Origin: an uncultured Paracoccaceae bacterium
GTDB lineage: Bacteria; Pseudomonadota; Alphaproteobacteria; Rhodobacterales; Rhodobacteraceae
Assembly: GCA_947498415.1 (NCBI GenBank)
Contig: CANMKB010000011.1
Coordinates: 1 to 39,911 of the forward strand
DNA length: 39,911 nucleotides
Direction of reading: 5' to 3'
Below the pieces are notes generated by a model that searched no databases, was not told the DNA's origin, and was given only the letters and a program-made list of their open reading frames with translations. Below are positions 8,523 to 17,048 of this stretch, one piece after another (position 1 is the first letter of the stretch; the number at the start of each line of letters is the position of its first letter). The position numbers and the translations under genes are program-made.

Positions 8523-10862
8523 ATGACAGTCAGGAAAATCAACTCGGGTGCCGATAAAACCGTCGCGCATTGGGGCTGTTATGAAATCCAACATGGATCG
8601 GGTGAACCAACGCTTGCGCCCAATCCCAGCGATCCATCGCCCGCAGTCATTGGGCGCGGCTGGGTTTCAGCCATGCAGGACAAGAACGTTCGCATCCTGC
8701 GCCCTGCCATTCGCAAGGGTTGGCTAGACGGAGATCAGGGCAAAGCCCGCTGTGACGACTCATATGTACAAGTCCCTTGGGACGAGGCGCTGGATATCAC
8801 CGCCGCAGAACTGTCGCGTGTATGCGAAACCTATGGCAACGGTGCGATCTTTGGCGGGTCTTATGGCTGGGGCAGCGCCGGGCGGTTTCACCACTGCCAT
8901 TCGCAATTGCGGCGCTTCTTAAATCTGGCCGGTGGGTATGTGGGACAGAAAGACACTTATTCTCATGCCGCCGCAGAGGTCTTGTTTCCTTTTATCACGG
9001 GCCTGACCAATAAGCAGATCGAAGAGAACGCCACGAGTTGGCCATTGATTGCCGAACATTGCACTTTGATGCTGGCCTTTGGCGGGATTTCCGGGCGCAC
9101 GGCGCAGATTGCGTCGGGTGGCACTTTCGCTCATGAGGTCGAAGACTGGGTCAGCCGCGCGGCGGCCAATGGGATGCAAACAGTAAATGTGTCGCCGTTG
9201 AAGTCAGATTACCAAGCGACAGATCGGGTTTCGTGGCTGCCTATCCGCCCGGGAACGGATGTGGCGCTGATGCTGGCGCTGGCGCACGAGCTTGTTATGA
9301 ACGATTGGCACGATCAGGCGTTTTTAGATCGCTACACGACGGGCTCTGAAACCTTTAAACGCTACCTGTTCGGCGACATGGATAGCACAGCCAAGACGGC
9401 CGATTGGGCTGCCGAGATTTGTGACATTCGCGCAGAGTCCATTCGCACCCTCGCGCAGCGCATGTCCAAAGAGCGCGTTATGATCTCGCTCGCATGGGGC
9501 GTGCAACGGGGCGATCATGGGGAACAACCCATCTGGGCGGCTTTGGCTTTGGCCTGTTTGCTGGGTCAAATCGGCCAACCCGGATTGGGGTTTGGATTTG
9601 GCTATGGATCCACAAATCCTCCCGGCCGCCCAAAACGATTTATCAGCTGGCCCTCTGTGCCACAGGGTCGTAATCCGGTTGCAGACTATATCCCGGTGTC
9701 TCGCATCACCGATATGTTTTCAAACCCCGGAGAGGCCTACACCTATGATGGCGATATCCGCCATTACCCAGATATTAAGCTGGTCTATTGGGGCGGAGGC
9801 AATCCGTTTCATCACCATCAAGATCTGAACCGATTGGAAACGGCATGGCAACGGCCTGAAACCGTAATCGTTCAAGATCACAGCTGGACAGCAACGGCGC
9901 GCCGCGCCGATATCGTGTTGCCCGCGACATCTCCGTTAGAGCGGGATGATTTGTTTTTAAACCGACGCGACCCAAACCTGATCGCGATGCGACAGGTCAT
10001 AAAGCCTGTGGGGCAGGCCCGACATGACCATGATATTTTCAAGGGTTTGGCGGCACGTTTAGGATTTGAACAAAGCTTTACCGAAGGTCGCGACGAAGCC
10101 GCTTGGAAAAAATGGATGTGGGCCAAGTGCCAAGACGTAGCCCAGGATGCGGGCTTCGACTTGCCGACCTATGAGGCCTTTCAAGAGACCGGCCATTTTG
10201 TGATCCCCGATCAAGATCAAACACGCATCTTGTTTCACGACTTTATCAATGATCCGAAACAGAATCCGTTGGGCACCCCCAGCGGAAAAATAGAGATCTT
10301 TAGTCAAACGATTGCCGATCTTAACCTGCCTGACTGCGCGGGCCATCCTGCTTGGATTACCCCGCAAGAATGGCTGGGCGCTGCTGAACCTGGGCAGCTT
10401 CATCTGGTCTCTAATCAGCCGATGGCGCGGCTGCACAGTCAGCTCGACAATGGGTCAGAAAGCCGGGCACGCAAGGTGAAGGGGCGCGAGGTTTGCCGTC
10501 TCCATCCAGAGACCGCCGCAGCAAACGAAGTAAGGGCGGGCGATATCGTTTGTCTTTATAATGCACGTGGGGCCTGTCTTGCTGCGGTCGAACTGGATGC
10601 AGAGATGCGCCCCGATGTTTTGGTTCTGCCCACCGGCGCTTGGCTGGATATGCAAGACACCGGCATGGGGCGCATTGATGTGCACGGCAATCCGAATGTG
10701 CTGACACTCGACAAAGGCACCTCAGGCTTGGCGCAGGGTAACATCGCCCACACCACACTTGTCCGCCTTGAAAAATGGACGGCAGACTTGCCCGCTATTC
10801 GCGTATTCGACCCGCCTCGGTTCGTAAAACACCAGATCTCAGAACAAGGAGACGCAAGATGA
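8523..10862 (+). CDS. Molybdopterin (bis-MGD) S/N-oxide reductase, BisC/DMSO-reductase-like
   Basis: This 779-residue molybdoenzyme belongs to the DMSO reductase superfamily, subgroup of biotin sulfoxide, TMAO and DMSO reductases. GGSYGWGSAGRFHHCHSQL (residues 111-129) holds Ser113, the expected molybdenum ligand. The GGYVGQKDTYSHAAAE segment that follows and the C-terminal molydopterin-dinucleotide-binding domain (LVSNQPMARLHSQLDNG) are also typical. There is no N-terminal iron-sulfur cysteine cluster and no Tat signal, so it is a single-cofactor cytoplasmic enzyme like BisC. ATG 8523 is preferred; GTG 8511 in the same frame is an alternative. It overlaps the kinase gene by 4 bases (ATGA). 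Its presence in a sugar-catabolic operon is unusual. The substrate could be a sulfoxide, N-oxide or another oxygenated compound. Confidence 0.88.
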   Translation: MTVRKINSGADKTVAHWGCYEIQHGSGEPTLAPNPSDPSPAVIGRGWVSAMQDKNVRILRPAIRKGWLDGDQGKARCDDSYVQVPWDEALDITAAELSRVCETYGNGAIFGGSYGWGSAGRFHHCHSQLRRFLNLAGGYVGQKDTYSHAAAEVLFPFITGLTNKQIEENATSWPLIAEHCTLMLAFGGISGRTAQIASGGTFAHEVEDWVSRAAANGMQTVNVSPLKSDYQATDRVSWLPIRPGTDVALMLALAHELVMNDWHDQAFLDRYTTGSETFKRYLFGDMDSTAKTADWAAEICDIRAESIRTLAQRMSKERVMISLAWGVQRGDHGEQPIWAALALACLLGQIGQPGLGFGFGYGSTNPPGRPKRFISWPSVPQGRNPVADYIPVSRITDMFSNPGEAYTYDGDIRHYPDIKLVYWGGGNPFHHHQDLNRLETAWQRPETVIVQDHSWTATARRADIVLPATSPLERDDLFLNRRDPNLIAMRQVIKPVGQARHDHDIFKGLAARLGFEQSFTEGRDEAAWKKWMWAKCQDVAQDAGFDLPTYEAFQETGHFVIPDQDQTRILFHDFINDPKQNPLGTPSGKIEIFSQTIADLNLPDCAGHPAWITPQEWLGAAEPGQLHLVSNQPMARLHSQLDNGSESRARKVKGREVCRLHPETAAANEVRAGDIVCLYNARGACLAAVELDAEMRPDVLVLPTGAWLDMQDTGMGRIDVHGNPNVLTLDKGTSGLAQGNIAHTTLVRLEKWTADLPAIRVFDPPRFVKHQISEQGDAR

Positions 10863-12367
10863 AGCCGCTTTGGCTGGGGATTGATGTTGGAACAACGGCC
10901 GTCAAGGCCGCGGTCTACCAATCAGATGGGACACAAGTCAGTTATGGCGAATGCCCAAGCGAGGTGATCACCCCGAAACCGGGACATTCAGAACAAGACA
11001 TGTCACAGGTTTGGGCGGGTGTGTGCACGGCGATCGGGGCCGCGCTTCAGACCGTCGATGCCTCTCAGATTGAAAGCATTGGGCTTGCGGCACAAGGCGA
11101 CGGGCTCTGGGTCCTGAACACACAGAAGGAACCAGTGGGCCCTGCGATTTTGTGGAACGACACGCGCGCCTCTGGGGTTCTATCTGATCTCAGCGATAAT
11201 CAGCTCGCCACCATCGCCCATGCATGCCACACCTCGTTGTGGCCCGGTACGATGGGGCCGCTTTTTCGCTGGCTTCAATCCCACGCACCAGAACAAGCGC
11301 AACAGGTGGCCCATGTTATGCATTGCGCGGGTTGGGTGGGCTATTGCCTGACCGGTGAAATGGCGGTGGATTATTCAGATGCGTCGATCCCCTTTCTGGA
11401 TTTAAACAGTCGCACCTATTCTGACTCGGCATTGTCTGCGCTGGGGGCAGAGGGTCTAAAACCGGCTCTGTTGTTGCCCAAATCTGCTGAATCCCAACTA
11501 GGGACACTCTCTGCCAAGGCGGCATCAGCCACAGGCTTGCCCGCCGGATTGCCTGTTTCTGTCGGTACACTTGATCTGTCTGCGATGATTGTTGGCATGG
11601 GCATGGATCAGCCCGGCGATACCATGATGATCTTGGGCACAACCGCCGTTGTGAACATTCTAACTGATCAGGTTTCACCCAGCGATCGCCCGGTTGGCGC
11701 ATCCGCCTATCACGCCAATGGCTCTACGCTCACGCGGATTTTGGCGCCCACCACAGGGGCCGCTGCCTTTGATTGGTTCTGCGCCTTGCACCCGCAGACC
11801 CTAGGCGGTGAAACCCCCGCCGAGATCGCGGGCAAGCTAAATGCCCTCGCCAAAGACGTGCCGGCAGGGGCCAACGGCGTTACCTTTCTGCCCCATTTGA
11901 ATGGTGAACGTGCGCCCTTTGTTGCGCCTGACGCAACCGGTGCATTCTTTGGCCTGCGCAGCACAAGCACCAAGGCCGACATGGGCCGCGCCGTGATGGA
12001 GGGCGCCGCATTTAGCCTGCGCGACTGTTATGTTTCTGAATGCGGACATCTACCCAAAGGCACCGTGCAACTAACCGGCGGCGGTGCCAAGAATGCGCTG
12101 TGGTGCCAGATCATCGCGGATGTGATGCAAACCCCGATCCAAGTGTCCGAAGCCTCTGATCACGGCCTTTGGGGCGCGGCATGCCTAGGGGCCGCTGCAA
12201 ATGGCAAAGGCGTGGCCAGCACCCTCGCAGATCGCAGTGCAACCACCATCGTTTTTAACCCGAACACGGCAAATGCCACGGCTTACGACGCGGCCTTTGC
12301 CACGTACAAAACTCTTTCAAATGCAGCTCAGGCGCTCTGGGCCCAAACTTCTAAGGAACCGCAATGA
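10859..12367 (+). CDS. FGGY-family carbohydrate kinase (xylulokinase/ribulokinase-like)
   Basis: This 502-residue ATP-dependent sugar kinase has both actin-like domains. The N-terminal phosphate loop is GIDVGTTAVK (7-16). The FGGY signature region PHLNGERAPFVAPDATGAFF and the ATP-binding LTGGGAKNALWCQIIADVM are complete. It probably phosphorylates a ketopentose or related ketose produced by the dehydrogenase encoded next. ATG 10859 is chosen because AAGGAG lies 8 bases upstream and it overlaps the previous stop as ATGA; the frame is open further upstream inside the molybdoenzyme gene. The downstream dehydrogenase gene overlaps its stop in the same way. Which sugar is used (L-ribulose, xylulose, erythritol-type) cannot be read directly. 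Confidence 0.9.
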   Translation: MKPLWLGIDVGTTAVKAAVYQSDGTQVSYGECPSEVITPKPGHSEQDMSQVWAGVCTAIGAALQTVDASQIESIGLAAQGDGLWVLNTQKEPVGPAILWNDTRASGVLSDLSDNQLATIAHACHTSLWPGTMGPLFRWLQSHAPEQAQQVAHVMHCAGWVGYCLTGEMAVDYSDASIPFLDLNSRTYSDSALSALGAEGLKPALLLPKSAESQLGTLSAKAASATGLPAGLPVSVGTLDLSAMIVGMGMDQPGDTMMILGTTAVVNILTDQVSPSDRPVGASAYHANGSTLTRILAPTTGAAAFDWFCALHPQTLGGETPAEIAGKLNALAKDVPAGANGVTFLPHLNGERAPFVAPDATGAFFGLRSTSTKADMGRAVMEGAAFSLRDCYVSECGHLPKGTVQLTGGGAKNALWCQIIADVMQTPIQVSEASDHGLWGAACLGAAANGKGVASTLADRSATTIVFNPNTANATAYDAAFATYKTLSNAAQALWAQTSKEPQ

Positions 12368-13425
12368 CCAACATGATGAAAGCTGCCGTCTATCACGCAA
12401 TAGACGACATCCGCCTTGAAGAGCGCCCGGTGCCAGAAATCGGCGCGGATGAAATCCTGCTTAAGACCCTGGCCTGTGGCCTTTGCGGTGGCGAAACCAT
12501 GGCGTGGTACAAAAAGGCAGACCCCAAAGTGTTAGGCCACGAACCCATCGGTGAAGTGGTCGAGGTTGGTGCAGACGTGACCGACTACAAAATCGGTGAC
12601 CGCCTGTTCATCAATCACCATGTTGGCCGGGTGGATAGCCACCTGTCTCGACGGGGCCATTTCACACGCGATCCATTTTATGCGTCGATGAAACTCGACC
12701 CGGGCGGGGTCTGTGAATACTACCGTGTGACCGCCCAGCATCTGCGAATGGACGCGCATAAGCTGCCCGACAATGTCTCGACAGAGGCCGCCGTCACAAT
12801 CGAGCCTTGGTCATGCGTGATGTCGGGCCTCAAGGTCTGCAACATTCAACCGGGCGACACGGTTGCCGTGGTTGGTGCGGGCTTTATGGGGCAGGGGTTT
12901 GTCCACCTCGCACCCTTCTTTGGGGCCGGCAAAGTGATCGCTCTCGACTTTTCTGATTGGCGTCTGGAAAAGGCCAAGTTCTTTGGCGCAACCCACACGA
13001 TCAATCCAAAAACCGAAGATGCGGTCGAGGCGCTGCGGGCCGCCAACAACGGGCGTTTGGCCGACACAGTGATTGTCATCGCGCCCTTCCCACAAGCCTG
13101 GGCCGATGCCGAAAAATTGGTCGAAGTAGGCGGCACCCTGCACCTTGGTGCGCCTTTGGCGCCGGGCACCGATTGGGTGCGCGAAGGCAGTCGTGCCTAT
13201 TTTGATCAGATCACCATTACATCGCGCTATAGCTCGGATCACACCGACACCTACAGCTACATCCGACTGCTTGAATCAGGTCGGATCAAGGCGGACGAGG
13301 CGATCTCTCATCGTTTTGACATCGAAGACAGCGCAGAAGCCTTTGAAATGCTGCGCAAGGCAGAGAAGTCATTGAAAATCATCGTCTATCCCCACGGCAT
13401 CCCGGAGGATCAAAAGAATGCTTGA
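12364..13425 (+). CDS. Zinc-type medium-chain polyol/alcohol dehydrogenase without structural-zinc cysteines
   Basis: This 353-residue MDR dehydrogenase is likely to oxidise a polyol or sugar alcohol to a ketose with NAD(P)+. Catalytic zinc ligands are present: a Cys in ACGLCGGE (Cys38 or Cys41), the GHEP motif (His59, Glu60) and Glu147 in TIEPWSCV. The Rossmann motif is GAGFMGQG (171-178). The loop that normally holds four structural-zinc cysteines (about residues 84-103) has no Cys at all and several His (HH at 85-86, His93, His99). The structural zinc is therefore probably lost, as in sorbitol dehydrogenase-like enzymes. ATG 12364 overlaps the kinase stop (ATGA). The gene overlaps the AraD-like gene by 8 bases, so the operon is translationally coupled. 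Confidence 0.88.
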   Translation: MTNMMKAAVYHAIDDIRLEERPVPEIGADEILLKTLACGLCGGETMAWYKKADPKVLGHEPIGEVVEVGADVTDYKIGDRLFINHHVGRVDSHLSRRGHFTRDPFYASMKLDPGGVCEYYRVTAQHLRMDAHKLPDNVSTEAAVTIEPWSCVMSGLKVCNIQPGDTVAVVGAGFMGQGFVHLAPFFGAGKVIALDFSDWRLEKAKFFGATHTINPKTEDAVEALRAANNGRLADTVIVIAPFPQAWADAEKLVEVGGTLHLGAPLAPGTDWVREGSRAYFDQITITSRYSSDHTDTYSYIRLLESGRIKADEAISHRFDIEDSAEAFEMLRKAEKSLKIIVYPHGIPEDQKNA

Positions 13426-14083
13426 GACGCTTAAAGAAGAAGTCTGCGAACAAAACCACGAACTTCCGGCCAATGGGCTGGTCGTGGGATCTGGGGGCAA
13501 TGTCTCGGGGCGCGATCCTGAAACCGGTCTGATTGTCATCAAACCTTCTGGCGTAAAGTTCAAAAAGCTGACACCGGATACAATGGTTGTTGTCGACATC
13601 GAAGGCAACGTGGTTGAGGGCGCCAAAAAGCCATCGGTGGATACCGGCGTACATCTGTACATCTACAAAAACCGCCCCGATGTGTTTGGCATCACGCACA
13701 CACATTCACCTTATGCCACATCTTTTGCCGCGCGCGGCGAGCGCATTCCTGCGGTGCTCACCCCCATCACCCATATGCTAGGCCGCGATGTACCTTGTTC
13801 TCGGTATGCTACTCCGGGCGAAGTTGACACGGGCCAAGCGGTGATCGAGGCCGCCGACGGAGGATATGCGGCATTGGTTCAGGCGCATGGTGTCTTTACG
13901 ATGGGCAAGTCTGCAACCGAAGCCACGTCGATCGCGATGTACTTAGAAGAGGCCGCGATGACCACGCATTTGGCGATGTGCCGGGGGCCTGTCAAAGAGC
14001 TGCCCCAAGAAGAAATCGACCGCTGCTTTCATTGGTTCCGCAAGAACTATGGTCAAGAGGGGCAGAAAAAAGTAAACGAATAG
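13418..14083 (+). CDS. Class II aldolase/adducin family, L-ribulose-5-phosphate 4-epimerase (AraD)-like
   Basis: This 221-residue zinc enzyme resembles E. coli AraD along its length (MLETLKEEV start, GNVS at 27-30, IKPSGV, VVEGAKKPS). The metal ligands His94, His96 and His157 and the active-site Asp75 are conserved. The C-terminal Tyr211 (YGQ) matches the AraD catalytic tyrosine. However, the AraD catalytic acid in its THADYF segment is not conserved: here the segment is THMLGRD, with Met/Leu in place of the Asp. It may thus be an epimerase with a different acid or a sugar-phosphate aldolase. GGAGGAT precedes ATG 13418. It lies between the dehydrogenase and the SorC regulator, within the same operon. 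Confidence 0.85.
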   Translation: MLETLKEEVCEQNHELPANGLVVGSGGNVSGRDPETGLIVIKPSGVKFKKLTPDTMVVVDIEGNVVEGAKKPSVDTGVHLYIYKNRPDVFGITHTHSPYATSFAARGERIPAVLTPITHMLGRDVPCSRYATPGEVDTGQAVIEAADGGYAALVQAHGVFTMGKSATEATSIAMYLEEAAMTTHLAMCRGPVKELPQEEIDRCFHWFRKNYGQEGQKKVNE

Positions 14084-14084
14084 T

Positions 14085-15044
14085 ATGGCTCGTAACGATC
14101 AAAACCGACAAAAAGACAAAGACGCCCAACTCGCCAATGTGGCCTTGCTGTACTACGGCGAGGGGCTGACACAAAGTGAAATTGCCAAACGTATTGGCGT
14201 GTCGCGCCCTACGGTCGTGAACATGTTGCGCGATTCTCGTGACCGAGGGATCGTAGAAATCCGGGTGGGTGGCGATGTCTTATCGGGGTCTAATCTGTCA
14301 CGTCAGCTTTGTGAAAAATTCGGATTGCAAGATGCCTATGTCGCGCAGACACATGCCGGCACGGCACGGTCTGCGATGCTGCCACAAGTTGGGCGCGTTG
14401 GCGCCATGGCCGTCAGTGACATTGTAAGATCAGGCGACGTCGTTGGCGTCGCTTGGGGGGAAACAATCAAAGCCGTTTCTCTGGCAATGAACCAATCCGA
14501 ATTCCAAGACATCACAGTATGTCAGATGATTGGGTCTATGGTCTCTGACCGTGTGCCAACATCCGAAGATTGCTCGATCAGAATCGCAAAATCTCTGAAC
14601 GGTGATTGCTATACATTGCATGCACCCGCTGTTTTGTCGTCTGCCAATCTGGCACATGAGCTGCGCAGCGAGCCGACAATTGCCGCACAGCTCAATAGGC
14701 TTCAAAACCTTGACGTCGCAATCTTTTCTGTCGGGAACACCAAAGTTGACACGCATTTGGTGACCGCTGGCATCGCGGAATCGTCTGAACTTGAAACCGC
14801 CGTATCTGCGGGTGCGCGCGGGATTTTATGTGGCCGATATATCGACGAAAACGGGCAGGGGCTTGGGCTTGCGCCCGAGGATCGTTTGATTGCGATTGAG
14901 ATCGAGCAACTTGCGAGAACTCAGCGCAAACTCTTGATCGCCACCGGCGCAGATCGGCTCAAAGCGGTTCAGGCCGCCATTGCCGGGGGCTTGGTCACAC
15001 ATCTCTGTGTCGACGAACGGCTCGCCGAAGCACTGTTGCGCTAA
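14085..15044 (+). CDS. SorC/DeoR-type sugar-binding transcriptional regulator
   Basis: This 319-residue regulator has an N-terminal HTH (LTQSEIAKRIGVSRPTVVNM, 28-47) and a C-terminal SorC sugar-phosphate-binding domain. The domain shows GDVVGVAWGETIKAVS near residues 118-133 and the effector-site GARGILCGRYID late in the protein. Proteins of this family usually sense a phosphorylated sugar made by their own pathway. The gene starts one base after the stop of the AraD-like gene, so it is the last gene of that operon and is autoregulated if the operator at 8496-8509 controls it. It is the best candidate to bind the repeated TTTACA-N2-TGTAAA sites. Confidence 0.9.
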   Translation: MARNDQNRQKDKDAQLANVALLYYGEGLTQSEIAKRIGVSRPTVVNMLRDSRDRGIVEIRVGGDVLSGSNLSRQLCEKFGLQDAYVAQTHAGTARSAMLPQVGRVGAMAVSDIVRSGDVVGVAWGETIKAVSLAMNQSEFQDITVCQMIGSMVSDRVPTSEDCSIRIAKSLNGDCYTLHAPAVLSSANLAHELRSEPTIAAQLNRLQNLDVAIFSVGNTKVDTHLVTAGIAESSELETAVSAGARGILCGRYIDENGQGLGLAPEDRLIAIEIEQLARTQRKLLIATGADRLKAVQAAIAGGLVTHLCVDERLAEALLR

Positions 15045-15144
15045 CCTCCTAAGTGTACTCTATATTTTAATATGCATGGCCATCAGCAAACAGGGTGGCC
15101 AGCGCCTCCTGCTTTTTGATCTAAATTTCTTTCTTATGACAAAA

Positions 15145-15177
15145 CATTTGACAAATGTAAAAGTTAACAACTAAGCT
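15145..15177 (+). promoter_or_regulatory. Promoter and operator of the taurine-type ABC importer operon
   Basis: TTGACA (15148-15153) is a perfect -35 element embedded in an operator-like sequence, TTGACA-AA-TGTAAA plus AGT. This matches the perfect site at 8496-8509 in 13 of 14 core bases. A weak -10 (TAAGCT) lies about 18 bp later. A second overlapping symmetry, CATTTG-A-CAAATG, is centred at 15151. A repressor bound here would cover the -35 element. The operon start is 75 bp downstream. Confidence 0.6.
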
Positions 15178-15235
15178 GCCTTCAACTCTGGGAGGACAGA
15201 GATAATTGGACAGATAAATCCATAGGGAGGATAGA

Positions 15236-16270
15236 ATGTCGAATTCCAAGGTAAGTTACATCTCACGCCGCAGCGTACTTAAAGGTGGCGTCGCAGCAAG
15301 CGCCGCGCTCGCCGCACCAACCTTTTTTGTAGGCAAAGCCCACGCCGCGACCGAAAAACTTAAAATCGGGATCATTCCTGCCTATTCTTTTGGCCTATAT
15401 TGGCTGGTCCAAGACCAAGGCTTCGCACCCGGAGTCGAAATGGACTTCAGCGTATTCCCATCCGGCCCACCTGCCATCGAAGCGATGGTCGGCGGTTCAG
15501 TTGATGCAATCACTGTAGGGTCCGTACCACCTTTGGCTGCGATGGCACGCAAGGTGGCTGACTTCCGCGAGATTTCCATTTGCGGTGATGCGTCTGGTCT
15601 CTTTACCATCGTTGGCGCACCGGGCCTGTCCTCTTTGGCCGACCTTGAAGGCAAGAAAATTGCCGTCACTTCTGGCTCTAACTTTGACTTCTTCTTGGGC
15701 GTCGCCCTAGAGCAAGCTGGCCTGGCGGATATGCCACTGACCCGCATCAACATGGAGCCAATCGACGCCCAGGCGGCTTTGATCGCAGGCGCTGTCGATG
15801 CGACTGTGCCCCTCGCAACATCACGCCAGCTGATCTTTGATAAACTCCCTGGCGCATCAATGCTAGCCGATGGGGCTGCGATGCCGTTGGATGCACGCCC
15901 CTCCATCATGGATGTCTTTATGACAACCCAGCAAACCATTGATGCCAAAGAAGAAGCTTTGACCCAAGCGGTTGCCGCCTTCCACAACGAAGCGGTTGGC
16001 ATGCTACGCGAAGACAACGCCGCTGTTGTTGAACGGATGATCGCATGGCAGGAAAGTGTCGGTCGGGCAGGTGTCACCGCACCAGAGGTTGAACCTTTGC
16101 TGAATGGCTATTTCTACTTTGATACAAATGAAATCAAAGAGGTCTATGCCAAGAAAGTTCTCAACAACGCGTTGCAAGTTCAATCAGAATTCTTGGTTGC
16201 GAATGAGCGTATCCCATCCGTTCCCGACTTGGATGCATTGGTCAGCGACCAGATCGTAAGCAAGATCTAA
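15236..16270 (+). CDS. ABC transporter substrate-binding protein, SsuA/TauA/NMT1-like, Tat-exported
   Basis: This 344-residue periplasmic binding protein begins with a twin-arginine signal (SRRSVLKGG at 10-18, a hydrophobic run, and cleavage near AHA-ATEKL). The mature part has the two-lobe fold of the nitrate/sulfonate/taurine group: IGIIPAYSFGLYWLVQDQG at its start, VGSVPPLAAMA in the ligand cleft and DLEGKKIAVTSGSNFDFFL at the domain joint. Members bind sulfonates, taurine, sulfate esters or thiamin precursors. GGGAGG lies 7-8 bases before ATG 15236. The permease and ATPase follow at once. With a cytoplasmic sulfatase in the same apparent regulon, a sulfate ester is an attractive ligand, but this is an inference. 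Confidence 0.9.
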   Translation: MSNSKVSYISRRSVLKGGVAASAALAAPTFFVGKAHAATEKLKIGIIPAYSFGLYWLVQDQGFAPGVEMDFSVFPSGPPAIEAMVGGSVDAITVGSVPPLAAMARKVADFREISICGDASGLFTIVGAPGLSSLADLEGKKIAVTSGSNFDFFLGVALEQAGLADMPLTRINMEPIDAQAALIAGAVDATVPLATSRQLIFDKLPGASMLADGAAMPLDARPSIMDVFMTTQQTIDAKEEALTQAVAAFHNEAVGMLREDNAAVVERMIAWQESVGRAGVTAPEVEPLLNGYFYFDTNEIKEVYAKKVLNNALQVQSEFLVANERIPSVPDLDALVSDQIVSKI

Positions 16271-16271
16271 T

Positions 16272-17048
16272 ATGAACGTGATGAACGTACTCACTTCAAG
16301 ACGCCTTTGGTTAGGCGTCTTGTCGATCGCGGTCTGTTTTGCCGCCTATATTTGGGTAACAAACCGGCCAGACAACAATCCGGCACTTTTGCCGCCAATA
16401 TCAGATATTGTTGCATCGTTTTTCACCAACGTTGAATCCGGCAACTTGCACACCGCTTTGGGCGCAAGTCTGTTTCGGATCTTCATGGGCTTCTTTATCG
16501 GCACCACGGCCGCATTGGTCGTTGGCTGCTTGGTTGGGTGGTACAAAACAATCGAATTCCTCGTCGATCCATTGATCGAGGCTCTGCGTCCCATCCCGCC
16601 GCTTGCGTATATCCCAATCATTATCATCTGGTTCGGAATCGAAGAGTTCAGCCGGGTTTTGATCATCTCGATCGCATGCTTCATGGTCTGCGTCGTGAAT
16701 GTCATCGCCGGCATGAAAAACGTGCCACAGGTCTATGTGGATGCGGCCTCAACAATGGGCGCAAGCCGGTTTCAGGTGTTCCGCACCGTCGCGGTGCCAG
16801 CGGCAACGCCGTTTATCATCACCGGATATCGCATCGCTTTGGGCGCAGCCTGGACAACACTTGTGGCCTCCGAATTGCTCGCAGCCCAAAACGGCCTTGG
16901 CTTTTTGCTACAAGAGGGACGCCGTTACTTCCTCACCGATCAGGTGATGATGGTGATCGTGATCATCGGGGCCTGTGCGTTTTTGATGGATCGCGCGTTC
17001 CGCCGTATTCAAGCCTATCTCATGCAATGGTCGGAGGCGCGTGAATAA
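16272..17048 (+). CDS. ABC transporter permease, SsuC/TauC-like
   Basis: This 258-residue integral inner-membrane protein has about six hydrophobic segments and the BPD_transp_1 coupling region. The EAA-like loop is visible as YVDAASTMGASRFQVFRTVAVPAATPFI. It forms the channel of the importer with the binding protein (15236-16270) and the ATPase (17048-17803). The start ATG 16272 lies one base past the upstream stop. Its last base is shared with the ATPase start (TAATG), giving tight coupling. Confidence 0.92.
   Translation: MNVMNVLTSRRLWLGVLSIAVCFAAYIWVTNRPDNNPALLPPISDIVASFFTNVESGNLHTALGASLFRIFMGFFIGTTAALVVGCLVGWYKTIEFLVDPLIEALRPIPPLAYIPIIIIWFGIEEFSRVLIISIACFMVCVVNVIAGMKNVPQVYVDAASTMGASRFQVFRTVAVPAATPFIITGYRIALGAAWTTLVASELLAAQNGLGFLLQEGRRYFLTDQVMMVIVIIGACAFLMDRAFRRIQAYLMQWSEARE

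Noticed and set aside
15061..15117. TGGCCA repeats after the SorC gene as a terminator
   Set aside because: Only a 6-bp stem with a 13-base loop and a distant T-run; not convincing.
15382..16077. 231-residue minus-strand open frame
   Set aside because: It is fully antisense to the Tat-exported binding protein gene and rich in Ala, Ser and Arg, as expected for a shadow frame.
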